Of a stretch of DNA of 64,000 bases, positions 51,555 through 59,805 are shown piece by piece. The notes beneath the pieces were generated by a model, which saw only the letters and a list, made by a program, of their open reading frames with translations, was not told the DNA's origin and did not search any database. Within the stretch, counting starts at the first letter, position 1. Each line of letters begins with the position of its first letter. The translations under genes and the position numbers were made by a program. Origin of the DNA: Pseudomonas sp. dw_358 (GTDB lineage: Bacteria > Pseudomonadota > Gammaproteobacteria > Pseudomonadales > Pseudomonadaceae); contig NZ_JAAVUX010000021.1 in NCBI RefSeq assembly GCF_018449655.1, positions 1-64,000 of the forward strand, read 5' to 3'.

Positions 51555-52343
51555 TTACAGGTATTCGACGTTGCCATCCACGCTGATTGCCTGGCCGGTG
51601 ACATTGCGCGCGGCCGGTGAACAAAGGAACAGGGCCATGGCGGCGACGTCTTCGGCAGTGACCATGCGCTTGAGGGAAATCTTCTTGAGGTATTCCTCGC
51701 GCATTTCCTCGAACGGCACGTTCAATTGCTCGGCCCGGGCACGAATCACGCCGTCCATGCGCGGACCTTCGACAATGCCGGGCAACAACGCATTGACCCG
51801 GATGTCGTCAGGGCCGAGCTCCGAGGCCAGGGATTTCATCAAGCCGACAATGGCCCACTTGGTGGCTGCATACGGGGTACGCCAGGCATAACCCAGGCGC
51901 CCGGCCACCGAGGCGATATGGATCAGGTGCGCGTGGGGCGATTCGCGCAACAGCGGCACAGCGTGATGGGCAAAGCGGTACTGGGCGGTGAGGTTGATGT
52001 CGATGGTGCGTTGCCAGTCCTCGTCACTCACCGTGTCGATGCCACCGGTGGGCCCGGCAATGCCGGCGTTGTTGACCAGTACATCGAGGCCGCCGAACTG
52101 CTCGCGCTGGACCTTGAAGACATGGGCAATCTGCCCGCCGTTGCCGACGTCGGCGCGGGTCGCCACGGTGCCGGGATAGCGCTCGGCAAAGGCCGCCACC
52201 GCCGACTCGTTGACGTCGCACACATGCACCCGTGCGCCCGCTTCGATATAGGCTGCCGCCAGCACTTCCCCGATACCGGCCGCGCCGCCGGAGATCAGAA
52301 CCCTCAACCCTTGGTAGGGCACTAGCCGTTGCAGGACACTCAT
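51555..52343 (-). CDS. Short-chain dehydrogenase/reductase of the BKACE operon
   Basis: A 262-residue classical SDR: ISGGAAGIGEVLAAAYIEAG coenzyme loop, NNAGIAGPTGG, catalytic Ser in IASVAGRLGYAWRTPYAATK with the YxxxK, and NALLPGIVEGPRM. It overlaps the gntR gene by 4 nt. I infer that it oxidises a beta-hydroxy acid to the beta-keto acid that BKACE cleaves. Confidence 0.9.
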   Translation of the reverse strand: MSVLQRLVPYQGLRVLISGGAAGIGEVLAAAYIEAGARVHVCDVNESAVAAFAERYPGTVATRADVGNGGQIAHVFKVQREQFGGLDVLVNNAGIAGPTGGIDTVSDEDWQRTIDINLTAQYRFAHHAVPLLRESPHAHLIHIASVAGRLGYAWRTPYAATKWAIVGLMKSLASELGPDDIRVNALLPGIVEGPRMDGVIRARAEQLNVPFEEMREEYLKKISLKRMVTAEDVAAMALFLCSPAARNVTGQAISVDGNVEYL

Positions 52344-53062
52344 GCGCTTTTACCTCCAGAGACACTCGACCGCTTGGGGCCGTTCTTGACGAGCAGGCGG
52401 GCCAGGGAATCGGCCGCCTGCATGATGTCGTCGGTGACCGCCGCCCGCGCCGCGCCGCCATCGCGCGCCGTGAGGGCGTCGACGATGCGGTTGTGCGCCT
52501 GCATCGAGCGCGCAAGGTGCTCCCGATCCGGGGCCACGAGGGCGAAACAGGGGCCCATGTGCAGCCAGAAATTTTCCACGGCGGCGATGGTCAGGTCGGC
52601 CTTGGCCACGGCGTAGATCCGCCGATGGAAGGCGAAGTTGGTCCACAGGTAGCGGGACACGTCGACCTTGTCGGCGGCGTCCTGCATCTGCTGACAAATG
52701 CTGTTGATTTCCTTGAGGTCGAGGGCGGTGAGGTGCAGCACGGCCTTTTCGGCCAGCAGCCCTTCGAGGGCGACCCGAGCGTCGCGAATCTCGCGCAGCC
52801 GGTCGGGGGTCATCATGCGCACTCGCAGACGGGAGGTTTCGGTGACTTCGAAGGCGTTTTCGGCGCTGAGGCGGTGCAGGGCTTCGCGCACGGGCATGGG
52901 GCTGGAGCCCAGGGCTTCGGCGAGACCGCGGATGGTGAGTTTCTGCCCAGGCTGAAAACGCCCGCTCATCAGCGCTTCGCGCAGTTGGCGGTAGACCTGC
53001 TCTTGCATCGTGTCGCGAGAGACTTGGCGCAGGGTGGGCAGCAGGGTCGGTTGATCGGTCAT
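52340..53062 (-). CDS. GntR-family regulator, FCD type
   Basis: A 240-residue regulator with an N-terminal winged HTH (VYRQLREALMSGRFQPGQKL, then TIRGLAEALGSSPMPVREAL) and a C-terminal all-helical FCD ligand domain with a metal-binding His set (YLWTNFAFHRRIY, HNRIVDALTARDGG). It probably represses the SDR-BKACE-SMP-30-MFS operon that it heads and binds the imported acid. The ATG at 53062 was chosen over an upstream in-frame start at 53110. Confidence 0.9.
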   Translation of the reverse strand: MTDQPTLLPTLRQVSRDTMQEQVYRQLREALMSGRFQPGQKLTIRGLAEALGSSPMPVREALHRLSAENAFEVTETSRLRVRMMTPDRLREIRDARVALEGLLAEKAVLHLTALDLKEINSICQQMQDAADKVDVSRYLWTNFAFHRRIYAVAKADLTIAAVENFWLHMGPCFALVAPDREHLARSMQAHNRIVDALTARDGGAARAAVTDDIMQAADSLARLLVKNGPKRSSVSGGKSA

Positions 53063-53098
53063 GGGGCGAGCCTGTTCTTTTTGATCTTGTGGCGGCCA

Positions 53099-53114
53099 AT
53101 ATGTGATCACAAAT
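53099..53114. promoter_or_regulatory. Candidate GntR operator
   Basis: TATGTGATCACAAAT contains the palindrome GTGATCAC (53103-53110) with partial outer symmetry. It lies 36-52 bp upstream of the gntR start and suits autoregulation by an FCD-type regulator. Confidence 0.4.
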
Positions 53115-53162
53115 CAATTATGTCAAATTAATTCAGAACCAAAAAATCAACTACGCTCTCCG

Positions 53163-53515
53163 GCCTGCACGCACACCGGGCTATTGCTGTAGCTGTTGCT
53201 CTGGCTGTTGCTCTGGCTGTTGCTCTGGCTTTTGATCTGCTTGTGATCTTGACTGTCCGCGCCCTCAGCAGGCCGACTGGAGCAGCGCGGGAGTGGGGGG
53301 AGCGAGGCAGGAAGCCGAGCTAGCGCTGTAGGCCATGGATGGCCGTACAGCGCGACCCCCACGGAGCGATGCGCAAGGAGGGAACCCGTAGCGCAGCGGA
53401 GGGCCAATGCGGGTGCGGAGGCCTTTTGCTTCCTTTTGGGCCTTTCCAAAAGGGAGTCGCTGTAAAAGCGAAAGGGGCCTTCGGCCACCCTGGAGATGCC
53501 GGATAAGCTAGCAGA
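53163..53515 (-). repeat. Left arm of the large inverted repeat
   Basis: A copy of the dispersed repeat at 1-165, here longer. It begins with a microsatellite of about (GTTGCTCTGGCT)3 near 53187-53230, then TTTGATCTGCTTGTGATC and a 250-bp GC-rich body ending with the GGCCTTCGGCCACCCT block. The body is inverted relative to 53625-53905 with clearly high identity by eye. Confidence 0.85.
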
Positions 53516-53599
53516 TTTCAATAGCAACTCTGAGATCGTCATAGGGACCTACTTGAAGATCGTCGTAACGACCCACATTTCGGTGAGCTAATCCGTTTT

Positions 53600-53941
<342 letters not shown>

Positions 53942-53973
53942 GGCGCCCTACTGTGGGCTGGGTTGTTACAGAC

Positions 53974-54006
53974 GAAAAAAAACGCCTGGAGTGGGCGCTT
54001 TTTTTC
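53974..54006 (-). terminator. Rho-independent terminator, possibly bidirectional
   Basis: CGCC-TGGAGTG-GGCG is flanked by an A-tract on one side and a T-tract on the other, so it can act in both directions. It lies just past the stop of the minus-strand 94-aa gene. Confidence 0.8.
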
Positions 54007-54026
54007 GTTTCACTCAACAATGAACA

Positions 54027-54311
54027 TTAAAGAACCTGCTGATCCACCATCATCGAGTGAATCACGAAGTCTTTTTGCTGCGGCGTCAAGCCATCCCAGA
54101 CGTGAACCTTGGCGTAGTAGCCCAGGCCACCGGCGATATAAAGCGCCAGCGCCGCGATCACCATGATCGCGCTTTTGGAGAAGCCTTCTGCCTCATCGTC
54201 GACACGATCGGTTTGGGCCAGAACGTCGGATTCACGACGCATCGACGCGATACCCGCGGAAACACGCTTGAACGCTTGGGAAAGCAGCATCAAGACCAGA
54301 CGCAGCAACAT
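54027..54311 (-). CDS. Small membrane protein, 94 aa
   Basis: I do not recognise the family. The 94-residue product has a basic amphipathic N-terminus (MLLRLVLMLLSQAFKRVSAG), an acidic middle (VDDEAEG) and one clear membrane helix at about residues 48-66 (IMVIAALALYIAGGLGYYAK), then a short tail ending DGLTPQQKDFVIHSMMVD. The gene is flanked by terminators on both sides, so it is a single-gene unit. Confidence 0.75.
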   Translation of the reverse strand: MLLRLVLMLLSQAFKRVSAGIASMRRESDVLAQTDRVDDEAEGFSKSAIMVIAALALYIAGGLGYYAKVHVWDGLTPQQKDFVIHSMMVDQQVL

Positions 54312-54366
54312 GGTGTAAAACCTCTCGGGGAAATGGTTGCAAGCAGGAAATCGGGAACTGAAAACG

Positions 54367-54397
54367 AAAAAAGCCCGTCATGGGGGACGGGCTTTTA
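54367..54397 (-). terminator. Rho-independent terminator
   Basis: AGCCCGTC and GACGGGCT form an 8-bp stem with a short loop, with A-run before and T-run after. It lies between two minus-strand genes and ends transcription of the Mop-type gene at 54528; the flanking tracts would also allow plus-strand termination. Confidence 0.8.
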
Positions 54398-54527
54398 TTA
54401 TTGGGTAGGTCAGCGCGCGTTGTACGACGACTGCCTTGGTGCTCATTCTACGCAACCTTTCGTTACAAGTTCAAACGAAAATGTAACCGTTAGTCCATTT
54501 TCACCTGCGCCTGGGTGCGGTGTTCTG

Positions 54528-54743
54528 TCACAGCTTGGCGATGGACACTTCCGTGGATTTAACAAAAGCGATCACTTCACTGCCGATCACCAATTCCAGC
54601 TCATGAACAGAGCGCGTAGTGATCACGGAAGTGACAATGCCGGCGGGGGTCTGCACGTCGATTTCGGAGACCACCGGACCTTCGATGATTTCCTTCACGG
54701 TGCCGCGGAACTGGTTGCGGACGTTAATTGCCTTGATGGTCAT
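54528..54743 (-). CDS. Molybdopterin/molybdate-binding TOBE (Mop) protein
   Basis: A 71-residue single TOBE/Mop domain: SVHELELVIGSEVIAFVKST near the C-terminus and NVRNQFRGTVKEIIEGPVVS at the N-terminus, the molbindin pattern. These cytosolic oligomers bind molybdate or tungstate and buffer molybdenum for cofactor synthesis. Length and sequence match the family well. AGGAGC lies 8-9 nt before the ATG. Confidence 0.92.
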   Translation of the reverse strand: MTIKAINVRNQFRGTVKEIIEGPVVSEIDVQTPAGIVTSVITTRSVHELELVIGSEVIAFVKSTEVSIAKL

Positions 54744-54977
54744 GGGCAGTGCTCCTGTGGAAGTGAGCCTAGAATGCGCCGACCGGAAGATATTTAAAAA
54801 GAATAAATAAGCAGATCGTTATAACTGTATAGCCTTTACATCCCTGCCCTATCTGGCCATTCAGATGAACGATAGCGCTTGCAGGGCCGCCCTTGCTCCG
54901 GAATCGACGCCACCCCCGGCAAAATCGGTGGCAGCGTCTCCCCGAGCAAACCCGGTCCTACCAGAAGCGGCAGGCCA

Positions 54978-55904
54978 TCAATGCTGCCGCGAAGCCACCA
55001 GCGACCTGGCCAGCACGTTGGACAAGCCGATGCTGATCAACGCGGCATACACCACGTTGTTGATCGAACGGTCCAGGTTGAACACCTTCTCCCCACCGAC
55101 AAGGTCGTAGTGCGGCTGGTGCGCGTCGATCAATGCCACCTTGTCCGAGCCCACCTCGTCCTTCAGGTAGTCGACGCTTGGCTGCACACTTTCGACATAG
55201 AACTCATAGCGCTTGAGCAGCGCCTGGTTGTTGTCGTCCATGCGCTGACGCTTGCCGGCACGGCGCAGCATCTGCTGCTTGCTGATGCTCAAGTGCAGCA
55301 CTTTCAGGACCGGGATCTCGTTGCGCTTGAAAACCTCCAGCAAATGCATCGCCGCCGCCTTGGTGCGCGGGTAGCCATCGACGATGAACGGCTGGTCGAC
55401 TTCGGTGGCGAACAGTTCGATGTGCGCCTCGATCAGTGCCTGAGTCCACCGATTGGGCACCAGCAGACCGTTGATGGTGCAGTACTCCAGCCATTCCAGC
55501 TGGCTGGTCGTGCGCCAGTTTTCACCCGCGCTGTCAGCCGGGCGGCGGTCCTTGAGAAAACCCTCGAGCGCCTCTCGGTGAACCCCGACCTTGGTGACCA
55601 GTTCTTCGGTGGCGTCTTCGCATTCGAGGATCGGCGTGGCGTCGCTGATCCCGTATTTGCTCTGCAGTGTCTTGGCGAAATCGGGGTATTCCTTGGCGTG
55701 CTCGAACGAGTGCCGAAGAATGTTGCCCATCGAAAGCCAGCGCTCCTGCGGGATGCTCAAGGCATCGCAGAGGGCCTGGGCGAGTTCACCTTTGCCGCAA
55801 CTGGAGGGGCCGGTGAGGATGAAGGCTCCTTTGCCACGAATTTCCGCGCGGGGGATAACCAGGCGAGATTCAATATCGACGTTGCTTGGCGGCTTGCTGT
55901 GCAT
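54978..55904 (-). CDS. Adenylate-kinase-like nucleotide kinase / AAA ATPase
   Basis: The 308-residue protein starts with a 25-residue extension, then Walker A FILTGPSSCGKGELAQALCD, the adenylate-kinase-like GNILRHSF element (bases of the NMP-binding helix) and VDGYPRTKAAAMHLLEVF, which corresponds to the DGFPR motif. The last 60 residues (DKVALIDAHQPHYDLVGGEK and after) are not part of ordinary adenylate kinases (about 215 aa). It is probably a P-loop kinase with an added C-terminal domain; the substrate is unknown. Confidence 0.7.
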   Translation of the reverse strand: MHSKPPSNVDIESRLVIPRAEIRGKGAFILTGPSSCGKGELAQALCDALSIPQERWLSMGNILRHSFEHAKEYPDFAKTLQSKYGISDATPILECEDATEELVTKVGVHREALEGFLKDRRPADSAGENWRTTSQLEWLEYCTINGLLVPNRWTQALIEAHIELFATEVDQPFIVDGYPRTKAAAMHLLEVFKRNEIPVLKVLHLSISKQQMLRRAGKRQRMDDNNQALLKRYEFYVESVQPSVDYLKDEVGSDKVALIDAHQPHYDLVGGEKVFNLDRSINNVVYAALISIGLSNVLARSLVASRQH

Positions 55905-55978
55905 CCTGTTTTTCCCCTGTTCAAGTGGTGAGAGATTACCGGATTGACGCTTTGCAGGAAAGTTGAATAGGGCTGCGC

Positions 55979-56446
55979 CTAACTGGCGGGCACATAGTGC
56001 AAGGGCAATTGGGTGGTCGACTTGATCTGCTCCATGGCGAAACTGGAACTGATATCGGTGATGCCCGGTACCCGGATCAGCTGCTTGTAGACCGCGTCAT
56101 AGCCCGCAATATCCGGAACCACCATGCGCAACATGTAATCGGTATCACCGGCCATACGGTAGCACTCCATCACTTGGGGCAAGGTGGCGATCGTGGCGTG
56201 GAAGTGTTCCAGCCAGTCGGCATTGTGCTGGTTGGTGCGGATGGCGGCGAATACCGTGACCGCCACGTTCAAGGCACGGGGGTCGAGCAAGGCGACCCGG
56301 CGGCGGATCAGGCCCGACTCTTCCAGCTTTTGTACCCGCCGCCAGCAGGCGGTGCTGCCCAGCCCGATGCGCTCGGCAATCTCGGCCACGGGGCGGGTAC
56401 AGTCGTCCTGAAGAATCTGCAGAATGGCGCGGTCAAACTTGTCCAT
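55979..56446 (-). CDS. Lrp/AsnC-family regulator
   Basis: A 155-residue Lrp/AsnC protein: HTH in residues 1-60 (MDKFDRAILQILQDDCTRPVAE, GLGSTACWRRVQKLEESGLI) and a RAM ligand domain with HATIATLPQVMECYRMAGDTD. These regulators sense amino acids. It is divergent from the IscS-like gene at 56596, so it probably controls it, perhaps in response to cysteine or a related amino acid. I chose the ATG at 56446; the upstream frame to 56533 lies in the divergent promoter. Confidence 0.9.
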   Translation of the reverse strand: MDKFDRAILQILQDDCTRPVAEIAERIGLGSTACWRRVQKLEESGLIRRRVALLDPRALNVAVTVFAAIRTNQHNADWLEHFHATIATLPQVMECYRMAGDTDYMLRMVVPDIAGYDAVYKQLIRVPGITDISSSFAMEQIKSTTQLPLHYVPAS

Positions 56447-56458
56447 CACGGACCTCGC

Positions 56459-56510
56459 AATATTTTCTCGGTCAAACTGCCATTCTAGAGAATATTTTCC
56501 GTATTTTCGG
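56459..56510. promoter_or_regulatory. Repeated A/T-rich element between lrp and the desulfurase gene
   Basis: AATATTTTCTC (from about 56459), GAATATTTTCC (about 56490) and GTATTTTCG (about 56500) are similar direct copies in the 149-bp divergent gap. Lrp-type regulators often bind such spaced A/T-rich sites; the link to this Lrp is inferred. Confidence 0.45.
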
Positions 56511-56595
56511 GCAAACCTCCGATCATCAATCAATTTTTTTGCACGCAGACGACGGTAACCTGTTTATTCCTTTTCAGTCGAAATCCAGGCTCCCC

Positions 56596-57762
56596 ATGAC
56601 CCCTCAACAGCACCCAGCCCCGCTCTATCTTGACTACGCCGCCACCACCCCCGTGGACGATCAGGTCATCAAGGCCATGGTGGAGTGCCTCGGTCAGGCG
56701 GGCAATTTCGGCAATCCGGCCTCCAGTTCCCATGCCTACGGCAGTCGCGCGCGCCAGGCGGTGGAGCAGGCGCGGCGCCAGGTGGCCGAGCTGGTCGGGG
56801 CCGACGCCTGCGACATCATCTGGACGTCCGGCGCGACCGAATCCAACAATCTGGCAATCAAGGGCGTGCACCAGGCCGCCACCGGCCAACGCCGGCACAT
56901 CATTACCAGCGCCATCGAACACAAGGCCGTGATCGACACGGTCAAGCAGCTGGAATCTCTGGGCGCGCAGGTGACGTGGCTGCAACCCGATGCCCAGGGC
57001 CTGATCCAACCCGCCGCCGTGGCCGCAGCCCTGCGCCCCGACACCCTGCTGGTGTCGCTGATGCTGATCAACAACGAACTGGGCACCTTGACCGACATCG
57101 CCCGTATCGGCGCCCTGGTGCGCGGGCATGGTGCGCTGCTGCATGTGGACGCTGCCCAGGCCAGCGGCAAGGTGGCCATCGACCTGCGCGGACTGGAGGT
57201 CGATCTCATGTCGTTTTCGGCCCACAAGACTTACGGTCCCAAGGGGATTGGCGCTCTGTATGTCGGCCCGCGTGCCCGCGGGGCACTGGACGCACAGATC
57301 CATGGCGGCGGCCACGAGCAAGGCATGCGCTCGGGCACCCTGGCTACCCACCAGATCGTTGGCATGGGCAGCGCCTTTGCGTTGGCTGGAGCAGTGCAGG
57401 CCGAGGAGCGAGAACGCATCCAGGCCCTGAGCCAAAGCTTTCGCAGCGCCTTGCTGGCCTTGCCGGGGGTGCGCCTGAATGGCTGTGGCGAACAACGCAT
57501 CCCCCACACCATCAACCTGGCGATTGACCGCCCCGGCTTCAACGCCGCCAGCCTGAGCGGCGTGCTGGCGCTGTCGTCCACTTCGGCCTGCAACTCGGCC
57601 AGTGCCGCGCCCTCGCACGTGCTGCTGGCGCTGGGCCTGAGCCCGAGCCAGGCCTTGAGCAGCCTGCGCATCAGCCTGGGCCGTTATACCCGGACGGGGG
57701 ATGTCGAGCGCGCCATCGAGCTTATCAGCAGCGCCCTGAGCGCACCGGCACCGCTTTGGTAA
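56596..57762 (+). CDS. Cysteine desulfurase, IscS/NifS-like
   Basis: A 388-residue PLP enzyme of aminotransferase class V. It carries YLDYAATTPVD at the N-terminus, HVDAAQASGK, the PLP-lysine motif SFSAHKTYGPKGIGALYVG, RSGTLATHQIVG and an active-site Cys loop SSTSACNSASAAPSHVLLAL, where IscS has SGSACTSASL. It would take sulfur (or selenium) from cysteine. It stands alone next to an Lrp gene rather than in an isc operon, so it is a second desulfurase. The ATG at 56596 follows a GCTCCCC-type weak site. Confidence 0.88.
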   Translation: MTPQQHPAPLYLDYAATTPVDDQVIKAMVECLGQAGNFGNPASSSHAYGSRARQAVEQARRQVAELVGADACDIIWTSGATESNNLAIKGVHQAATGQRRHIITSAIEHKAVIDTVKQLESLGAQVTWLQPDAQGLIQPAAVAAALRPDTLLVSLMLINNELGTLTDIARIGALVRGHGALLHVDAAQASGKVAIDLRGLEVDLMSFSAHKTYGPKGIGALYVGPRARGALDAQIHGGGHEQGMRSGTLATHQIVGMGSAFALAGAVQAEERERIQALSQSFRSALLALPGVRLNGCGEQRIPHTINLAIDRPGFNAASLSGVLALSSTSACNSASAAPSHVLLALGLSPSQALSSLRISLGRYTRTGDVERAIELISSALSAPAPLW

Positions 57763-57768
57763 ACCCGC

Positions 57769-58146
57769 TCACTGCCCGCAATAACGCGCGTTCGGGGCAC
57801 TGTTGCAGGCCTCGAACGCAGGCCGAGGCCGTGGTTCAGGGGGGGTCTTGGGCGGTTCGCTGATGGGAATTCGTTTGACGGTGTAGGTGTGCTTGACGTT
57901 GTAACCCGACTGCAGAATCTTGATGGCCTTTTCGTTGACCTTCTGCGGGGTGTCGGCTTCGGGGTCAAGGCTGTAGAGCTTGGTATGCAACGTACTGGCT
58001 GCCCAGGTGGCACGGCCTTGCTCCGGCGCACAGGGGACTTGGGCAAAGGTCACCCGCCCTTCACGGTCGACGCACTTGAAGGCATCGGCCGCCGCCATGG
58101 CAAAAGGGGCCAGCGACAACGCCAGTGAAGCGATGAGTTTGATCAT
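57769..58146 (-). CDS. DUF4124-domain secreted protein
   Basis: A 125-residue protein with a signal peptide (about residues 1-20, FAMAAADA) and the DUF4124 pattern AFKCVDREGRVTFAQVPC (YKCxxxxGxxxYSD-like) at residues 21-40. A Cys pair near residues 115-122 (EACNSAPNARYCG) could form a disulfide. The function of the domain is unknown. It ends 7 bp from the desulfurase stop. Confidence 0.85.
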   Translation of the reverse strand: MIKLIASLALSLAPFAMAAADAFKCVDREGRVTFAQVPCAPEQGRATWAASTLHTKLYSLDPEADTPQKVNEKAIKILQSGYNVKHTYTVKRIPISEPPKTPPEPRPRPAFEACNSAPNARYCGQ

Positions 58147-58746
58147 GAGAAACGTCCGTGTCAGTGGGCAATGCCATTATATCGACATCATTGCGGTACG
58201 CCCAGCGTTACCGACCACCGGCATGACAAGTTCGCCGGCAACAGGCATAGACCTCGGTCACATCATTGCAGACTTCAAGATCGCAGTCTTCAAGTAGTGG
58301 CTCATAGCTACAACTGCACCGCTCATTTAGCCGGACGAACGGAATTCAACCAACCCGTCCGGCACTTCCGCGCCTGCGACAGAGAATTAAAACGCCCTGT
58401 GCCTTTACCGTCGACCTGTCAAACAGCCCGTTAAAAGAACGGAACACCGCAACAACTGTGGCGTAATGCCATAACTGCGCGGAGGGTCAACCTGCTGTTT
58501 AGTACTGCCAAGGACGGGAGAAAACACCCTCCTCGCGAAAATAATACTATTTAAAACAAGGGGTTAATAATTATGACGTGACGTGATAGGCAATATGCCA
58601 ATTCAGCGACCCAATAACTTTACAAACATTCAACTCGAAAGTATTCTCCATGATCTAGGTTGTTCCTGGCTGTTGGTTTCCTGTATGTCGTCTGGAAAGC
58701 ACTGGATCTGCTCTTTCCGTACTGGACCCGAATAAGGATTTCGCCC
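58147..58746. other. 600-bp non-coding, A/T-rich interval
   Basis: No gene is supported between the DUF4124 gene and the acyltransferase gene. Base composition is clearly A/T-richer than the surroundings, especially 58540-58640 (ACTATTTAAAACAAGG, TTAATAATTATGACGTGACG). It probably contains a long untranslated leader and control sites; I could not identify any with confidence. The acyltransferase frame is open upstream to a TTG at 58660. Confidence 0.5.
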
Positions 58747-59796
58747 ATGCGACAGCATTTTCTTGACCCAAAGAAAAAAGATGTTGGGATAGATACCCTC
58801 CGAGGGCTTGCCCTGTTTCTGATGGTGGCAGGCCATGTGATCGGCGATTCAATGGACACCGGTATGCGCGTTGCCGACGATTCGACCCTGCGCTATCTGT
58901 ACGAAACGCTGGTCTATGTGCGAATGCCCTTGTTCACGGCCATTTCCGGCTTTGTCTATGCGTTGCGGCCGTTGACCATGGACCGCCCGCTCAGCCCGTT
59001 TTTCCAGGGCAAGTTCCGTCGTATCGCCATACCGATGCTGGTGGTCTCCACCCTCTTCTTCATTTCCCAGGCGCTGATACCCAACACCAACAATCCGCCG
59101 CAATGGGCGGACATGTACCGAATCTACTTCTTCGGTTATGCGCATTTCTGGTTCCTGCAGTCGATCCTGTGCATCTTTGCTCTGATTGCGGTATTGGAAA
59201 AAGCCGGCTTGCTGCTGTCGCTCAAACAGTTTGGCGTGGTGGGGGCCCTCTCGTTGATCGCCGCCTATAACTATGATCAGTTCCCCGAACTGTTCAGCAT
59301 GGACCGGGCGGTCCACCTGCTGCCTTTCTTCCTGCTGGGCCTGGGCGTCAACCGCTTTCGCGACCTGTTCGTCACGCCTTCGCTGAAGGCCATGATCGGC
59401 GCCGTGTTGGTGGCCATGGTGGTCCTTGACCAAGGCTATTTGCTGGGCCGCTTCAACTTCAGCGACCCGCAACTGCAGGTACTGGGTACCGCGATGGGCC
59501 TGACCGCCATCTACACCCTGATCACCCAGCGGCGCTACTTCGCGCCCTTGGCGTGGCTCGGCGGCAACTCGTTCGAGATCTACCTGTTCCATGTGTTCGG
59601 CACGGCGGGCGGTCGAATACTGCTCAACAAGCTGAACATCCACTCCACCGGCCTGACGTTTCTGGTCAGCATGACCTGCGGCCTGGTCTTGCCGGTGCTG
59701 CTGAAAAAGGCCGTGGGCCGCATGAGCCTGCTCAACCTGGCGCTGTTCGGCACCGAGGTCCCAAAGGCACGACCCCTTAAGGTCGTGACCACCTGA
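58747..59796 (+). CDS. Membrane acyltransferase, acyltransferase-3 family
   Basis: The 349-residue protein has about ten membrane helices and the family N-terminus DVGIDTLRGLALFLMVAGHV, with HAHFWFLQSILCIFALIAVL-like helices later. It resembles the acyltransferase encoded at 13577 but is not closely similar. The acceptor is unknown. I chose the ATG at 58747, preceded by AAGGA at 8 nt. A hydrophobic N-terminal extension from a TTG at 58660 is possible. Confidence 0.82.
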   Translation: MRQHFLDPKKKDVGIDTLRGLALFLMVAGHVIGDSMDTGMRVADDSTLRYLYETLVYVRMPLFTAISGFVYALRPLTMDRPLSPFFQGKFRRIAIPMLVVSTLFFISQALIPNTNNPPQWADMYRIYFFGYAHFWFLQSILCIFALIAVLEKAGLLLSLKQFGVVGALSLIAAYNYDQFPELFSMDRAVHLLPFFLLGLGVNRFRDLFVTPSLKAMIGAVLVAMVVLDQGYLLGRFNFSDPQLQVLGTAMGLTAIYTLITQRRYFAPLAWLGGNSFEIYLFHVFGTAGGRILLNKLNIHSTGLTFLVSMTCGLVLPVLLKKAVGRMSLLNLALFGTEVPKARPLKVVTT

Positions 59797-59805
59797 ATCC
59801 ACGGT

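Noticed and set aside
53099..53114. CRP/Vfr site at TATGTGATCACAAAT
   Set aside because: CRP sites need a 6-nt spacer between TGTGA and TCACA; here the halves abut, so a GntR-type palindrome fits better.
53147..53542. Open frame of 131 codons across the left repeat arm
   Set aside because: It follows the dispersed repeat, the right arm has a different frame, and the composition is Ser/Gln and Arg/Pro low-complexity.
58660..58746. Hydrophobic N-terminal extension of the acyltransferase from a TTG
   Set aside because: The ATG at 58747 has a good AAGGA site and gives the family N-terminus; the extension cannot be excluded but is less likely.
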